Part shown: positions 46,240-58,368 of the stretch, piece by piece
How positions within the stretch are numbered: position 1 is the first letter of the stretch
How the letters are laid out: each line of letters starts with the position of its first letter
Source of the DNA: Cylicocyclus nassatus
Lineage: Eukaryota; Nematoda; Chromadorea; Rhabditida; Strongylidae
Length of the DNA stretch: 64,000 bases
Direction: 5' to 3'
Assembly: GCA_958299035.1 (NCBI GenBank)
Contig: CATQJL010000001.1
Span: forward strand, 81,531,071-81,595,070
The notes under the pieces: model-generated
What the model was told of the DNA's origin: nothing
The model's database searches: none
Seen by the model: the letters and a program-made list of their open reading frames with translations, nothing else
Program-made: the position numbers and the translations under genes

Positions 46240-48931
46240 ATGAACAAAAAGGAATTGAATTCCTTGCGTTCCTAATTAGTATTTATCAAATTCTTTTTCA
46301 TATTAAAAACCACAAAACAAGTTGTTATTTTTAATCAAGATATAGAGATACATCAATTTTTTGATGAAAAATAAAGTCTCCAGATCCGGTTTCTAGCATG
46401 AATTCTGAAAAAATTGTTTTGAATATTGTTTCTAGAATTACCCTGTTAAGAAGATACACAAACCCAGAATTTATGACTTTTCTGCATAAAATGCTCACAA
46501 GCTCCTTGAAATTTATAAAGACAGAATTCTGACCAAACAGATCTACAGACTTAGAATTTCGAGGTATTCAAAGAGGAGTAGTACGTTCCCGAAAACTTCA
46601 AAACTGCTATATGAAAAAAAGCTGGAAGATTCATAATTTTAGATTTTTACTATACAAAAACCCATGAAAAACTATGGAAGTTGTCGAAAAGTTCTTTATA
46701 TTACATTCCAATTCATTGTGACCTGAAAACCGGAGATTCTTTGGAATCACTAGTTTTTGAACAGGAGTGCTGGCAATATTTTTGATTTATGGAAGGTGAG
46801 CCTGCTGAGCTGTCAGAACTTTCGACTTTTGCGATGATAAAGTGGAAAAGTCTGTAAAATTCTATTGAAAATAAGTCATGTCTTGAGATGAGATGCTTAA
46901 CGCTAGAAAATCACTTTCTCTCGTAGGGTGCTAAAACTGTGACCTAATTTCTCGAAGCGTTGCTCAAGGGGAAAAATGCTGACCTCATGATTCTTCACTG
47001 CCTAAGGCATTTCAGACACTTGGATATTCTCGGATGGAAATTGTCTAAGAGATATAATCAACACTTCTTTAAAGAAACCTTTTGAAGCAAAAACACTGAC
47101 TTTTTTGATTTTTTTGACTTTTCCTTTTATATAGGATGTTTTAAAGCTTTATGAAGACGCTATGGAATTCTGAGAAATCGGGCGAGTTCAGCCTTCTTGC
47201 TCTCGTATCCCAGATATCATATTTTGTAAGTTTCAGAGTTTATTGAAGTAAATCGGGCGGCTCTACAAAATCTTTGTCCAGAATCCATTTACCACTTCTT
47301 TACGTGGATTTGGAATTTTCCTGGCAAAAGTCAGATACTTTATTTAACCCCATACCTTGATTCAGACAAAATTTTGAAGTTAGAGAAGTTCATCATTTGT
47401 AATGCTAAATTTGTTTCATTAGAAGTTTAGTTTCCAATGTCTCCGCAACACTTGCAATTTAATCTGGAAAATCCTTACTCACAAATCATAGTCATTGGTA
47501 TCCATGATTAGAAATCGATAGAAGGTCAATGAAGCAGTCGGATGGCTACACGCTTTGTGAAGTTGTGAAAGTTTGTGATTTTGATTTGGTAGATATTCTG
47601 CAGAAGTAGAATTTTTTGCGACATGTTCAGTTTAAGTGAAACTTGATTGCGTTCCAGAAAAAGTCGGCTTGACTGAAATGAAAACTGCACGTTCAGGAGA
47701 TTTTGATTTTTGTCTTACTGCAATTGACCACCTTGGTTTTTTTCGCTAGCAAACGCGAAGTTTCACCAAATAATTCACATTCACCATTTTCTGTCGTCAT
47801 CGTTTGACGGCTAAAACGTGCAATCAAAACTTCAGCGGATATTTAGCTCATTTTTGCAGCAAAAACAGTGAAACTTAGCGACTGGTATTCGAAAAGCTGG
47901 TGAGCCAAACCTCTTCGTCTAGATTTTTTTTTTGAAGATTTGCGGAGCCCACAAATGGACCTTTGAGTTAGTGACAGCCAGAGAAATCGCGGTCTCCAAT
48001 CTAGTGGGTTGCCAGGTCATTTGAACGTAGGCACAATGATAGATTGACTCTCGGTCAAAAACTGTAATGATTCTGTCTTTTTAACCTAATAGTTTTTGAA
48101 TTTCGAAAATTACAAAGCGGCTTTTCGTGAGAAACAATCAGCGTTGGAACCAGTTGCAAATAACAAGGATATGAAAATTTTTCACAACTTCACAAACTAA
48201 TGATAGACAGAATGATACAAATGGATCCATGATCTAGTGAGATAACGGCAATCGTATGGACAATGCATTCTTCGCAACTCTGTGGCCTTCATATCACGCT
48301 CTTGCTTTTGAAGCCCGTAGACAATAATTATCGAGTATACCTCATGAGCGATCAAATCACTTAAAAACTACACCGTTCGATTGCAAATCAAAAGCTGATT
48401 CGAGTCATATATTTCACATAAGATTTTGCTGCTGGAAATTTTTTCTTCATTTTGCTTTAGGAAAGAATGATGAGCAGGGATCTTGCATTGGTGATTTCTG
48501 AGATGTAGCGTTTTTACAGAAGTGGCAAGTGCAAAAAAATGAAAGAGTGAGTACTGGATCCTACTAATAGGGTAGTTGCTGAAACTATAGATGAATCATT
48601 GAGCTGTGATATATCCACAAAATCAGGAATTTTACAGACATGTCCGAAAAAAAGCGTGCGCGCTGTACTTTGACGGCTTTTAACAGAACATGAAATGGCT
48701 TATACATTGTAAGATAAGTAGTCCAGCATCTGCTGATTCTGTTCAACAATTCTGTGTACTGAGTTTGCTTACACCCTTTCCTGTTTCTTCGGTAAGTCAC
48801 GAGAAAATGGACTTCTCGAACATTTTTAAATGAATGCTTTATGCAGCTTGATGGGTACCTTAACAAGTCGAAAGCACATTGACAAGTTAAAAGCATTTCA
48901 GCAAGCACTTACTTTTGGGACACTTTGTATA
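46240..48931. other. spacer, no recognised gene
   Basis: AT-rich unique-looking sequence. Open frames are short and unsupported on both strands. Confidence 0.4.
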
Positions 48932-49648
48932 TTAGGTTGAACCGAAAGTTCTGTCGCACCATTTTCAAAAAATCATAACTTCTTTCGGTCACGACGATTT
49001 TGCGCAATTTAAATTTTGTCTGAAAGCATAAAACATGTAGTTTTCAAAAGCTTCCCGGGAAGTTTTCGACACGCTCAGGCGGCAGAGATAAAAATGAAAG
49101 AACGAGATCTTTCGAAATTCGGAATTTTTAAGCAAGAATTCTAGAAATTCAGAAACAGTGCGATAAAACAGAAAAGCCATTATCCTTATTTCTCTTACGT
49201 TTCATTACTATCTGAATCAAGTTTGTGCTGATCGAGCTCTTCTTTCAAAAGTTATGATTTTTTGAAAAATAATGCCGAAAAATCAGTTTCCTAAAAATTC
49301 TTAAGAGGATTTTATGGCATTTTTAACTTCTGAAAGAAGACCTCGATCAGCCCAAACTTGACTTAGTTCGTAATCAAATAAAAGAAAAATTAGGATAATG
49401 GCTTTGTTGGATTTTATCGCAAAGTTTCTGAATTTCTAGAATTCTCGCTTAAAAATTCCGAATTTCCAATGATCTCGTTCCGAAATTTTTATCTCTGCAA
49501 CCTGAGCATATTGGAAATTCCGCAAAAAAAAAATTGGAAACTGCAAGCTTTACGCTTTCTGACATTTTTTGAATTTCGCAGAATTGTTGTGATGGAAAGA
49601 AGTTATGATTTTTTGAAAATGGTGCGAACAAACTTTCAGTTCAGCTAA
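48932..49648. mobile_element. 717-bp diverged mariner-like element
   Basis: The left end TTAGGTTGAACCGAAAGTTC and the right end ACTTTCAGTTCAGCTAA are inverted relatives, and the pairing continues through CACCATTTTCAAAAAATCAT. The right flank lacks the TA duplication, so the copy is old or its end has mutated. Confidence 0.7.
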
Positions 49649-50361
49649 GGCGCAATGCAACGGGTCCTAAGCGAAACTTTTTGACAGTTTGCTTACAAAT
49701 CAAATTGTGTCCAAATTATGTTTCTGATAGGGACAACTAATGTCTGATTCGTCGTCGACGACGGCTACGACATTGATAGTGATCACCAATGTGCTCCTCT
49801 CTTCATCCGCGATCGCACCTCATCATTATCCAAATATTGGTTGAAAACAAAAAAAATTATGCACTTGAAACTCATCTTTTTGGAAAAAGTCAGGATTTTG
49901 CTACGAAAATCAGGCATGACGTTCAAGCAAAGTGTAAGTTATATTTTCTTCATCGATGCATCCCACAAGAGACGTCCGATTAGTCGAAGTGATCTTTCCA
50001 AATGAGTTATATTCCACTTTGAAGAGTATTATCTGCTAGGCGCCTCTGCATGTCTTATGAAGTTTTTTGAAGCGAAAAATAAACGAAGAATTTGAGTGAA
50101 TCAAAAAAAAAATGGAGTGCTGTGATAATCAGCGTTTGATCATTTGAGCAATTCTGACAAATTTTGTTCTAATTACGTATTCAATTTTTCAACCCAAAAA
50201 GCTCATAACTCGGTGACCAGAGGCGCTTGGCAGATAACAAAGACAGATTTGGAGTCAGCGTTTGATGCTCTTCAAAGTCGTATTGATATCATGTGAAAAG
50301 GCCACTAGCCAAACGGATCTCCCTTTTCAGATGAATGTGATGCTCTCGAGTATTCAACGTA
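49649..50361. other. spacer, no recognised gene
   Basis: Only short unsupported open frames between two mariner-like elements. Confidence 0.35.
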
Positions 50362-51274
50362 TTAGGATGATTCATAATTAATGCACGTTTTTTATAATTC
50401 ACCTTTCAACAAAGATAATTCCTTTTTGAAAAGATGTTTCTAAACGCAATAAAAACTACTGTAACCGCCAAATCATTGGCTATACAACAGATACTTTTGC
50501 GTGACTGTATCTCTCACAAGAAAGATTTTCTGGCCTGAAGTTTGCCAACAACTTTTTTCGGAAGCCTCTATTTTGAGAGAGCATAACTTATGTGGAAATG
50601 AAGTAGGATAAAGCAGACTTCGCTCATAGTGTAGCCAAGGGTCTCTTGAGCAGTGGTGCCAAGTTTGGATTTTACGGAAAATTTTTGAAAGAAAATGTCG
50701 CAAAAAAGTCGAAAGTATTCACTTTTTTCTGGCATCTCGACGGGTTCAAAAATTAGTCATTTTTGAAATTATTTTACTCATCTCCGCTGAAAAGTGAGAA
50801 AACCCTAGAGCTTTCCTACCATCAAATGAACTAGGTCTACCCTTGCTGAATTGTGCAAAAGACCTGCAATCGCCCTTTGCTTCAAAGTTTTATATGGCAC
50901 GGAAGGGCCGCGACAATCATCTAAGTTTGCGTTTGAATTTCTCGGCTCAGAATTCATGGAAAATTTTGGGCAAATGGCATTTTCGAGCATAAAGTTTGCT
51001 AATCCTTATGCATATTTTTTGATATTAATCCGGCTATTTGTCATGGATTTAGGGCAAAAAGAGCGAAAAGCAAAAATTTTGGGATCCAGTGTCTTTTATT
51101 TGAAGGCTTAGAACTTTGGAATGAACGGAGATGTACGAAAGCGAAGGCACATATAAGAAACTAGAAAAAACGCCCATTCACATAGCGTAGTTTTTGAGGG
51201 AATTGATTCCACATCAAATACCAGCTCTTGGAAAAAAAGTGAGAAAAACGTGCATTAATTATGAATCAACCTAA
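50362..51274. mobile_element. 913-bp mariner-like element
   Basis: Ends TTAGGATGATTCATAATTAA and its near complement (TTAATTATGAATCAACCTAA) continue into GCACGTTTTT, with TA on both flanks. No transposase ORF. Confidence 0.88.
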
Positions 51275-51475
51275 TATTTGGCTCGTTCGAAAACAGATTT
51301 CATCATCCTTAGGGCATAAATTTGGTCAGATTGACTTAAGATGGAAGGACTTTGATTTTTCCACGTTTATAAGATTTAGTGTATAATTACGGAGACTTTC
51401 TAGTAAAATCGAGGTCGTTATGTATGTCCCCATCGAATTTAATGAAGCAGATTTCAGTTAACCTTTTTTAGACTA

Positions 51476-52151
51476 CAGGGCGTCCCAAAAAAATGTGAAC
51501 ACTGTTTGATTGCTAATAACTCCCTTGTTTTCAAGTCTTTCGCCGAGCTTGAGGAACCACTTTGTAGAGCGAGGTTCAACTTAGATTTATAGTGTGGAGC
51601 GAATCATCGATCGCTCTTCGTCACTGTAGGATTACGGTAGAAACGTCGACAAGGATTTTAGGCCATTGGAGGCCATATTCTCCTCGGAACAAAACCAAAC
51701 AAGCCAAAAACCTATATATTACGGTAATGGCAGCAGCTGATTTCGAATATGAAATTTTTATTTGACTGTGATGCTTTTTTCCAAGGTTATACCAAGTGTA
51801 GACCGTAACAACTGAATTTTTAGCATTTGTCAGAAATGTGATTACACCGTCAAAAAAGCTAAAAACACTCGTAAAAAGTTGTGCAGTGGAATCAGCGTGC
51901 TTGAAAATAGTACACGATTTTTTAGATTTTTTGAAAAAAAATTGTCGAAAGGCATATTTCACACTGGATCCACATGCTGAAAGTTCATACCGTAATCCTA
52001 CAGTAACGAAGAGCGATTGGTGATTCGCTCCATACTATAAATCTAAGATGAACCTCGTTCTATAGAATGGCGCTTCAAGCTCGGTGAAAGACATGAAAGC
52101 AAGAGAGTTATTAACGATCAAACAGTGTTCACATTTTTTTGGGACACCCTG
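51476..52151. mobile_element. 676-bp CAGGG-ended Tc1/mariner-like MITE
   Basis: CAGGGCGTCCCAAAAAAATG at the left and CATTTTTTTGGGACACCCTG at the right are flanked by TA. Pairing continues for more than 100 bp (ACACTGTTTGAT, TAATAACTC). Related copies: 31,845-32,691, 52,340 onward and a relic near 1025-1140. Confidence 0.9.
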
Positions 52152-52339
52152 TATGATTGTATCTCATTCAAAGTCCATAGAAGCTGTTGGAGTTGAATAA
52201 AAACAAGAAACTGCTCTTTGAATCTTAAATCTTGTGCAGAACGTTGCGCACGTAAATGATGGTTTATTTCGTTAGAGAGTGGTTTTCAACGCTTGCGACT
52301 TGTCAGTGCTCCTACTCATAATATGAATCAGAATGACAT

Positions 52340-52765
52340 ACAGGGTGTCCCAAAAGTAAGTACACACTTTCAATCGACAACATCTCTCTTCCCAACGGGT
52401 TTTTTCCTGCCGTTTAAGTACCATTCTGTAAAGGAGGCTTCAACTTAGATTTACAGTATCGATCGAATCATCGATCGCTCTTCATTACTGTAGGATTACT
52501 GTAGGAACTTTGACAAGGATTTAAGCCATTGGAAACCATATTCTGCCTCGGAACAAGACTGAACAAGCCAAAAACTCTTACACTATGGTAATGGAAGCCG
52601 CTGATTTCGAATATGAAAGTTCCACTTTACTGTGATGCTCTTTCCAAAGTTATCCCAGGTATACCGTAATCACCGCATTCCCAGTATCTGTCAGAAATGT
52701 GATTACATCGTCAAAAAAACTGAAAACACTTGTGAAAAATTGTGTAGTGGAATCAGCGGGGTGGC
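52340..52765. mobile_element. partial CAGGG-family MITE, interrupted
   Basis: Begins CAGGGTGTCCCAAAAGTAAG and follows the 51.5-52.15 kb element through AATCATCGATCGCTCTTC and CTGTAGGATTAC. The similarity stops near 52,760, where a GC-rich block of about 140 bp begins. The right terminal repeat is missing. Confidence 0.7.
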
Positions 52766-53905
52766 GGTCAAGAATAACGATAGCTCTGCCAGCCGCCCAG
52801 CTGCCAGCTGCTCGAGCGCGCCAGAAGGCCCCGCCTCTTCGCTCTGGACGAGCGCACGCATGGGCATGCGGCGTGGTTTGAAGGACGCGCATCTTATCGA
52901 CTGATGATTCTCCATTTGTTCACGATTCTTACCCAAAATCATATTTTCTCATTGCGATTTATTTCTCTCGTATTCGTGCAACTTCTTACTTTTACGTGTT
53001 TTGCTCTGATTTTTCAGTCTGTTCTCATTTATCATTGTCTCATTCAACCTTTATAGCTTACCGTGTGTTTTATTTCGTATATAGTTGCCAATATTCTCAT
53101 TTTCACTGGTGTTTGTTTTTTATAGGATTTTCGTATTTGCGTGGGTGGATTGCGTCAACACTCATCAACAATACTTGGTAAGTGCCTAGTGTTTCTTATA
53201 TTTCTTTTCGTATTTCTTATTTATGTTTCTTGTATTTTGGATTGTACTGAACACTTTTTCGAAAATATTTTCAGATCCTGTCCCACATCTCCGACTTTCC
53301 CAGCTTCATCCGCAAGTCCAGTTTTTGTTTTTGTTTTTGTTTGTGTATTGTTTTTCTAATTTGTTTGTTGTTTTGTTTTGTTTTTAATATTTTGATTTTG
53401 TTGTTGTTCGCTGTTTGTTGTCGGTTGTTGAATACATTGTTTATCAAAAGCTGTATTAACACATTATCAATAACACATGAGTAGGCAATTGTTAATAATC
53501 CAAATAGCTTAGGTAGTAGAAAGATGTCTATCAATTTACTTTATTAGTCACAAACTGCGGCATCTTTCTACAATACATTGATATCATAGTTGTGCGGGGA
53601 ATGGGATTGCTTGGGGAAAATTCTTGTTCATAGCGCCTCATCACTGCAAGAGTTTTTGCGCGTCTTATCCTGTCCCTCTTCTTCAGTACTTTACCAGTGC
53701 GCCTCTGAAAGTTTTACATTTACATACGTCGGGATTCAGTTTTCGATATACCCACCCTTTCCATGCGAATAATCTCTGCTTTAGCTTCTGTGTTACAGCT
53801 GCGCAGGCGTTTTAGCAGCTTGGACATTGACGGGTATTTGCATTTGAGCATCTCTCCGAGCCTTCTAAAGTATTCATAGGTTAGAATGTATGATGCTTTT
53901 AGTGC
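52766..53905. other. spacer with GC-rich block and T-rich tract
   Basis: A GC-rich segment (about 52,760-52,900) is followed by T/TG-rich sequence (about 53,310-53,430, TTTGTTTTTG-like). No gene recognised. Confidence 0.35.
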
Positions 53906-54878
53906 TTACCTATGAAAAGCTTCTGCCGCATTGGTGGTTCTTGTGTCCTCGATTGCCCATTTGTTCCACAAGTTTTTGAAAGGGCCCGAGTACCATGTTG
54001 TTTTAAGATAGCGCAAAAACTGGCAACACTTTTCATAAGCTTCATGTGTGCGGTCTAGATCAGGTCGTTGTAATGCGGGTAATCTCCTGTGAAGGCGTGA
54101 GGGCAAGAAGATGGATCCCTTCACTCTCTCCCGCCACCTTATCACTTCGTAGTCTCGATTATCTCCAGCTAGATACTTGCGCAAACCCAGGGCGTCTTTC
54201 TTTCTGTTCCAAGCTACAGCCAAATGAAATCCGTAACCCTCAACAGACGCCTGAGGGAACACCTTTTTTGCTGCAGCTATGGAAGCCCTCTCAAAATCTA
54301 ACACAACCTTCAGCCTATGGAGTGCCCAATGACGTTCCAATTCTTCTTTGAGCTGCAGGAATATGAGCTCGTACGTCCGCTCCGTCTCCGACGTCGTGAT
54401 GGCGTACAGCAGCGGCATGTCTACTGTACTGTTACAAACCATGGACTGTATATAACTGTCCCTTCTTCTTGGTAGCATCAGGCTGCAATTAATTCACGCC
54501 ATCCGCTACCAACGCATACAGTCCATGGGTGCGCGCCATCTAGAATTGAACAGGTAGTTGTAACATGTAGCTCATATGCTTGGGATCATGTACCTCTTTC
54601 GTGTCCGCCGAATAGTACATATGCAAACCCGGATTTTGAAATTGGAGGAAGCGTGTTCCATCCGAGAGTGCTGCATGCCTCGCTGGAATTGATTCCATCG
54701 TGCAACTCGGGTCCTCCAAATTTGTGATGGCCCTTCGTATGGTTCTTTGGCGGGAGTTAAAGCCGTCTTTATGGAAAAAGTACAGCATATCATTTTCTTC
54801 TTCTTCGTCTAAATTCACCGTATTTCTGTTGTGGTTCATCATGTGTAGTTCGTTATTTACTATCACCGCAGCATTCAT
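53906..54878 (-). pseudogene. broken MULE-type transposase
   Basis: Two minus-strand frames, 54,878-54,540 and 54,478-53,906, belong to one Mutator-like transposase. The downstream one has the family's core: MPLLYAITTSETERTYELIF, LKVVLDFERASIAAAKKVFP with the catalytic-type DFE, and VEGYGFHLAVAWNRK in the place of the CxH block, then TRTTNAAEAFHR. Between them a third frame reads GLYALVADGVN, a stop, then LQPDATKKKGQLYTVHG, which is the expected linking sequence. At least one stop and one frameshift therefore break the gene. MULE proteins cut and paste DNA between long inverted repeats; none are seen beside it. The N-terminal part has no recognised zinc finger. Confidence 0.8.
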
Positions 54879-55006
54879 CTATGAAGTCTTGAATGTCGTG
54901 CCATGCTTGAAGAGTGCTTCTTCCTGCTAAATTCTTATCGTCACGGATCTTCTTGCATTCTCCGTACACTAATCGCTCTACTTTATCCTGCGCAGTCTTC
55001 ACTGGC

Positions 55007-55426
55007 TTGCTGTATAAGCTGAGATGATTCGTTATTTGTTTGATCCCGAACGGGATCTCCCACTGATCACGATTATTTTCAAAGTTATTTATATCCGCAA
55101 AAACTTAATGAAAACGTCACAGAGTTTTGCTGTACATTTATTACGACAGTGCTACGCATGTTTGTGAAAGAAATAAGTGAAAAATCAACTTCACAAAATC
55201 TTCGCTGAACCTGTGCTCGCGAATTGGGCTCTATCAAAAAACTCAAAACTTGCACATTTCATCGCTGCTAAAAACATGCTTAGCATGTCGTAATAGGTCG
55301 ACAGCAAAACTCTGTGACGTCTTCAGTGAGTTTTTGCGGATATAAATAACTTTGAAAATGAGCGTGATCAGGGGGAGATCCCGTTGGGATCATACAAATA
55401 ACGAATTATCTCAGCTTATACAGCAA
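55007..55426. mobile_element. 420-bp fold-back MITE
   Basis: TTGCTGTATAAGCTGAGATG at the left is answered by the complement ending TTATACAGCAA at the right. The arms pair for about 175 bp through GATCCCGAACGGGATCTCCC, TATTTATATCCGCAAAAAC and CACAGAGTTTTGCTG. It lies between the MULE pseudogene and the open frame at 55.5 kb. Confidence 0.85.
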
Positions 55427-55518
55427 AATGCTGCTAGTCATTGTGCTACAATATTAGGTTAGTAGAGCCTCCAATAGATGAACAAACAAGGAAGAACACA
55501 GATTCCCAGAGCACCGAG

Positions 55519-56028
55519 CTATGAATTGGAAACTGCCTGTCCGGGTAACTTACCCGGACGGACGATTGTTGCATACCGCCCCTGGTATGTGGAGTTAGTT
55601 CTTAAGTGCTCAAAGGTGTAGCACCGTGTTTGCCCTTCATTACAAAGATTGTTAGGCTTTTGGATCGTGGAGCTATTGTTTCTAACTGGAATTGAAAATC
55701 GCAAGACTGCGTGCTTGCCATGCTGGCTTGGCTCAACAGAAGCATGGAATCTTGGCGCAGACAAAATAGCCACAACGACGACGCTGTGGCCTAGTGCTCC
55801 TGGAGCTTGCATCAGTGCTTCCTCTTCCGGCAGTTGAGCTTGTTTCTCCATTCGGACCTGTTCTTGCTGGTGGTTGGGTCGTTTGAGAGCCTACATTGTT
55901 TTGATTCTTTGATTCGGTTTTGATTTTGATTCGGGATTAAAATATCGTATGTACTCACTCACCCGCAGCTTGATTACTCAGCATTTGATGCTGCATCTGC
56001 ATTTGTTGCAAAAGAGCAGCATAGGTTA
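55519..56028 (-). other. possible two-exon gene, not identified
   Basis: Minus strand. A stretch around 56,028-55,977 reads AALLQQMQMQHQMLSNQAA before a GTGAGT donor. A CAATGTAG acceptor near 55,893 then leads into an open frame to 55,519 (RPNHQQEQVRMEKQAQLPEE at its start). The first part is glutamine- and methionine-rich. No domain recognised; it could be a host gene fragment or belong to the neighbouring transposon. Confidence 0.3.
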
Positions 56029-56099
56029 GCAAATTAAAGAAAAAAAAGAAAAAACAAAAAGAAACAAAAGAAATACCGAATATAGCTTTCCCTAGCTAG

Positions 56100-56571
56100 G
56101 TGCTCCAAGCTAGAATTCAAATTTTTCGAGAACTAAAGCTTGTAGAGAGCTGAAAATCTAGGTCTGTACTTCTATAGGCTTGTGGTATACAACTATTATG
56201 TGGGGATGGCACAGCATCACTTTGGCAAATGCACGAAAATTCCCGTTTTCTTGATTTCTAATGGAGGAAAAAATACGGCAAAGGCGTATATAGATATCTT
56301 ATGTGGATAGTGTTTACGTGAGCAAGTTAGAATTTTTGTAAGATTTTTATGAACTGAGTTGCGATTTTTTTCGATTTTTCGGGCAATTGAATCTTTTTGG
56401 TTTTTGGGTCGAAACTCGAGGTAGATCAGAGCTGCTGCTAAATCAAGAGAGCCATCTTGTAGAGCTTGCTTTGCTCTATCGAATGGTACTTTGCAACCTA
56501 TCTAGAAGCGAGAAGTGTATGACTTATTGAGGTTGAAATTCAAAACGGGCATTAATTTCCGGACAACCTAA
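56100..56571. mobile_element. diverged single arm of the palindromic mariner family
   Basis: Aligns by eye with the right arm of 42,425-43,374: GTAGAGCTTGCTTTGCTCTA, GTGTATGACTTAT and the terminal CAACCTAA with TA following occur in the same order. The opposite arm is not found. Confidence 0.65.
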
Positions 56572-57386
56572 TAGTCAACGATTATGGTGATTGTGGAGGG
56601 ACTTTCTATGAGAAATTGTAAAAAGTGCGTCTGTCTTATTTTGTTCCCTTTCTGTTTTCCCAACCTTTTTATGTCGACCTGGGAATTATTGTGCAAAATG
56701 ATGAGAAATGGAGGAACAATCCAGACAACGTCAGGAAGAAAAAAAAGTTGTTTTGTCATGCAAGTATTCTTCATAAATAAAGAAAACAGTTTTTTGTCTT
56801 AACTGCTCTTCCCTTCTCTTGGCATGTTTTTTCTTAATAGCACGGCTTTTAATTATTTTTAGCGAAAAAAGCGTGAAATTGAGCATTGTTTTATCTCGGC
56901 TTCCCCGCGGTTAGCAGTTCGCGGTCCCGCAGTGAAATCAGCAAATGGAAAGTCGCTAAATGCAAAATTACGAAATTATTTTGGCGTCGTCTGCGCATTT
57001 CTATTGCCTTTTCGGTTCTGTTTGTTCTACTGTTGTATTTGTTCATGAAATTGATTTGCGTAATGTATGCGTTGACCTCCACGCAATCAATGATATCCAG
57101 CATCAAAAGGATTAATGAGATTTTATGTTTTTTTCTCCTCTCATGACTTTTCACTTTTTTTTATGTCCTTCAACATCGCTTCATGTGATTCGCTATAAAT
57201 GACGGTACTTAGAGTGCTGTGGCCATCATGCGCAACTCGCACAAGGGGTGGCCATATAGCGCATATTTTGTGTATTTTCTATGCGCGACTCACACAGGCG
57301 GGCCATGCCGTATCGTACTGTGCTTCTGGCATAAGAGCACTATATAAACCGTCATTTGAGAGAAAGGCGCGGTTTTGTCAATTTCT
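56572..57386. other. spacer left of the Penelope-like unit
   Basis: No gene recognised. An open frame at 56,886-57,146 includes a hydrophobic stretch (IAFSVLFVLLLYLFM) but has no supporting splice or homology evidence. Confidence 0.35.
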
Positions 57387-57537
57387 ACAATACCGCTCAC
57401 AGAATGTGCAAAATTTCCGTGAATGTCGCAGAATTCCAGGAATTTTGCGAAATTCCCAAAATTTCGCGAACCTTCGCGGAATTCCTTGAATTCTGCGACA
57501 TTCACGGAAATTTTACACATTCTGTGAGCGGTATTGT
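57387..57537. repeat. 151-bp imperfect palindrome
   Basis: ACAATACCGCTCACAGAATG at the left and its complement at the right, with about 60-bp arms through AAATTTCCGTGAATGTCGCA and a short GGAATTTTGCG-type centre. It ends 61 bp before the start of the Penelope-like direct repeat. It may be an independent small fold-back element. Confidence 0.85.
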
Positions 57538-57598
57538 ACGTGTAAGGCTGTACATGATCGCGAAGGTCTTGCTGTTGATTTTGCGGCCATTACTCGCT

Positions 57599-57924
57599 CA
57601 CTAATAGAAAAAGCAAAAAGAAAAGAAGACAAGGATCAAATATTCTATGAAAAAATATTGAACAAAATAAAAAACTAATAAAAAGGAACATCCGTTTCGT
57701 TCCTACCCTTAGACGGATACCAAATAGTTAATAAGCCCTCCCCGGAACTCATCAGTAAGGAGGGAGGGCTTTGGTTAGTAAAAAAATCATAAAAAACTCA
57801 CCTTATCCTTGTCCAATCGTAACATCCAATGTCGGTGGCGAAGGGGCGAAGATGATCGAATTCGCATTTCGTACCAACTGCCTGCAAATAAAATGATACT
57901 CAGCCAAGTTTTGGCGCATCATAA
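57599..57924 (-). repeat. terminal direct repeat of the Penelope-like unit, left copy
   Basis: Begins CACTAATAGAAAAAGCAAAA and matches 63,674-64,000 almost base for base; one T is added in the second copy near 63,846. The copies are 6,075 bp apart. Read on the minus strand it lies 3' of the reverse transcriptase and carries the pseudoknotted hammerhead. Penelope-like elements typically have such pseudo-LTRs. The second copy runs off the window, so the full repeat length is unknown. Confidence 0.92.
57686..57771 (-). ncRNA. pseudoknotted hammerhead-type ribozyme (family 1, left copy)
   Basis: On the minus strand hairpin 1 is AAGCCCTCCC / GGGAGGGCTT (57,771-57,762 with 57,742-57,733). Its 19-nt loop is TCCTTA, CTGATGA, GTTCC, G. 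Hairpin 2 is ATCCG / CGGAT, extended by three G-U pairs. Its loop holds TC, TAAGGG (57,711-57,706), TA, GGAAC (57,703-57,699) and GAAA. TCCTTA pairs with TAAGGG (stem I, last pair U-G) and GTTCC with GGAAC (stem II). The cleavage triplet is GUC, predicted cut between 57,712 and 57,711. Consensus core nucleotides and closing pairs are complete. The architecture matches family 2 at 46.15 kb with unrelated stem sequences. Confidence 0.87.
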
Positions 57925-58014
57925 AATGTGATTTCTACGCAGCCAAATGTTGCGTCATTTTTGAGTCGGAGCAGAGCATCGATCAATACTAACATTGACC
58001 TCCAAAAGGAAGTG

Positions 58015-58334
58015 TGTGGAATGTGTGATCATATGTGTATATGTATGTCTTGTATGTTTCTGTATAAGTGTGTGTGTAAGTGTGATTATGTGTATATGTA
58101 GGTGTTTGTGTATGTGTATATGTATGTGTATCTGTATCTGTATGTGTATGTGTGCATGTGTGTGTATGTGTGTATGTTGTGTATGTGTGTATGTGTGTAT
58201 ATGTGTGTGTATGTGTGTGTATGTGTGTGTATGTGTGTATGTGTGCATGTGTGTGTATGTGTGTATGTTGTGTATGTGTGTATGTGTGTATATGTGTGTA
58301 TGTGTGTATGTGTGTGTATGTGTGTATGTGTGTA

Positions 58335-58368
<34 letters not shown>

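Noticed and set aside
57733..57771. The GC-rich hairpin read as a simple transcription terminator
   Set aside because: Its loop is an exact hammerhead half-core, and the partner half lies just downstream with matching pairs. The other family shows the same layout.
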